Shown in pieces: positions 63,091 through 64,000 of a DNA stretch of 64,000 bases. The first letter of the stretch is position 1. Each line of letters begins with the position of its first letter. The notes beneath the pieces were generated by a model, which did not search any database, had not been told where the DNA came from, and saw only the letters and a program-made list of their open reading frames with translations. The DNA comes from Lathyrus oleraceus (taxonomy: Eukaryota > Streptophyta > Magnoliopsida > Fabales > Fabaceae): positions 423,813,319 to 423,877,318 of the forward strand of contig NC_066584.1 in NCBI RefSeq assembly GCF_024323335.1. The letters run 5' to 3'. The translations under genes were made by a program, and so were the position numbers.

Positions 63091-64000
63091 TGTATCGGGG
63101 TTTTCGTTACCTTTTGGTTTATTCACTAAACCAAAAGTCAACATACAATTCGAGTCGCCACCGCACTTTTATTTGTCCAAAGGAAAGGCTAAAAAGCGAA
63201 CAAAAGCCAAGTAAGAAGTTTTTCAAATAAAAAATTAATAAAAATGTCAGAGATCTAGGTAAGGGGGTTGGTTACGAAATGGGAAGGTTTTACGCACCCA
63301 AAACATTCTTAGTACTCTAAGGGAACCTCTTTTTGCAAATATGTGTGGTGGGTTGGTATTTTTGAAAAGATTTGTGCAAAAGATTGGAGGGATGAGAAGA
63401 GAATAGATTATATTTACAAATTTTGTTGTTTGAATGGATGAACCCATTGCCTACGTATCATCACAAAGGAGGATCAAAACCTCGTAGTTCGTGATAAAAA
63501 TTTCAAAGATTGGTGAATTGATTTTAATCAAAAGCCTTAAGGTCTTTTGTTATCAAAGGGAGAAAACTCAACCTAAACCAACAATCCACCATGTGAGGAA
63601 GGCTTCAACATACTAGTGAGGGGTTAACCCTATAATAAGCATGGAAGGCTTATAATCCAACACTAAGGATGAGGTGAGATTTACATCAACCACTATGATA
63701 ACTCAAACCTATGACTAATGTTTTTGAAAAGGGTATAACAAATGGCCATTGGAACCACAAAAACAACTTGAAATGATATTTACAAGTTAAATTGATTTAC
63801 AAAATGAGGTCAAAGTTGGATTAACGTTTATTTACAATGAGTATTTATGAAAATGGTTTTGAAAAGTCAAAGGCCTAAGGCCTATGTTTCTAATTTGAAA
63901 TAAAGTAAAGTTTTGAAAATGATTTTTGGCTTGGTTAGAGTGGGGAGAAGAGAGAAGGGTTATTCCTAAAGCATACAAAGATAAGAGGGAAAGATAACCC
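63091..64000 (-). repeat. Ogre/Tat-like LTR, truncated by the window end
   Basis: Starts with TGTATCGGGGTTTTCG, then GAGTCGCCACCGCAC at 63151 and GTAAGGGGGTTGGTTACG at 63257. It matches the reverse complement of 37840-38007 closely (both contain CAGAGATYT and the GGGGGTTGGTTAC block). Orientation follows from the edge block: the presumed LTR 3' end is at 63091. The rest continues beyond the window. Confidence 0.6.

Overview
The window looks like intergenic heterochromatin from a large plant genome, most likely a legume of the pea/vetch tribe (Fabeae). The reasons are very long Ogre/Tat-type LTRs, a chromovirus of the Tekay/Del type, a Ty1/copia element with an envelope-like ORF (SIRE/Maximus type), several (TA)n tracts of 70-140 bp and a strongly AT-rich background. 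I found no convincing host gene, rRNA, tRNA or CRISPR. Almost everything that can be explained is transposable-element sequence, much of it nested. All assignments rest on reading the sequence and on remembered family motifs; no database search was run.

Layout. 1-2181: 5' part of an Ogre-like LTR (minus), cut by the window edge, next to the 3' tail of a Tat-type element (2182-2945). 4555-10872: a diverged inverted-repeat pair enclosing a decayed CACTA transposon with a TNP2-type transposase (5214-9524, minus) and a small zf-GRF-like remnant. 10986-11331: a miniature LTR element (TRIM). 12242-21991: a Tat/Retand-like element without visible RT or integrase, with both LTRs, a primer-binding site, gag/protease debris and an antisense ORF that still shows a clear intron; a 4,972-bp solo Ogre-like LTR (12894-17865) sits in its gag with a perfect 5-bp target duplication. 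23760-27500: a LINE remnant abutting the 3' part of a copia element and its long LTR.

27975-38440 is a four-level nest: a foldback MITE was split by a Ty1/copia element (28248-38370, TSD ATTTT), whose gag was split by an Ogre-like LTR (32635-38024, TSD TTATC), which carries a non-autonomous hAT element (35582-36291, TSD GGTCCATC). 41480-43130: a LINE RT scrap, a second TRIM (41838-42490) and a MULE-like N-terminal remnant. 43190-51925: a minus-strand SIRE/Maximus-like copia whose integrase-RT-RNase H segment is tandemly duplicated and followed by an envelope-like ORF. 51926-52708: a short Helitron. 52694-64000: an Ogre-like ORF1 and LTR (minus), separated by a young, nearly complete Tekay-type gypsy element (53969-62889, TSD GTTAG, LTRs about 1.3% different by my count).

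No element has an intact coding capacity. The Tekay copy is closest and is disabled by two nonsense codons and one frameshift. The genes do not form a host pathway; their relationships are those of insertion, duplication and decay. The most interesting signals are the exactly datable nesting, the growth of microsatellites from LTR sequence (a TATA box in one case, a GA run in another), and the intron-containing antisense ORF of the Tat element.
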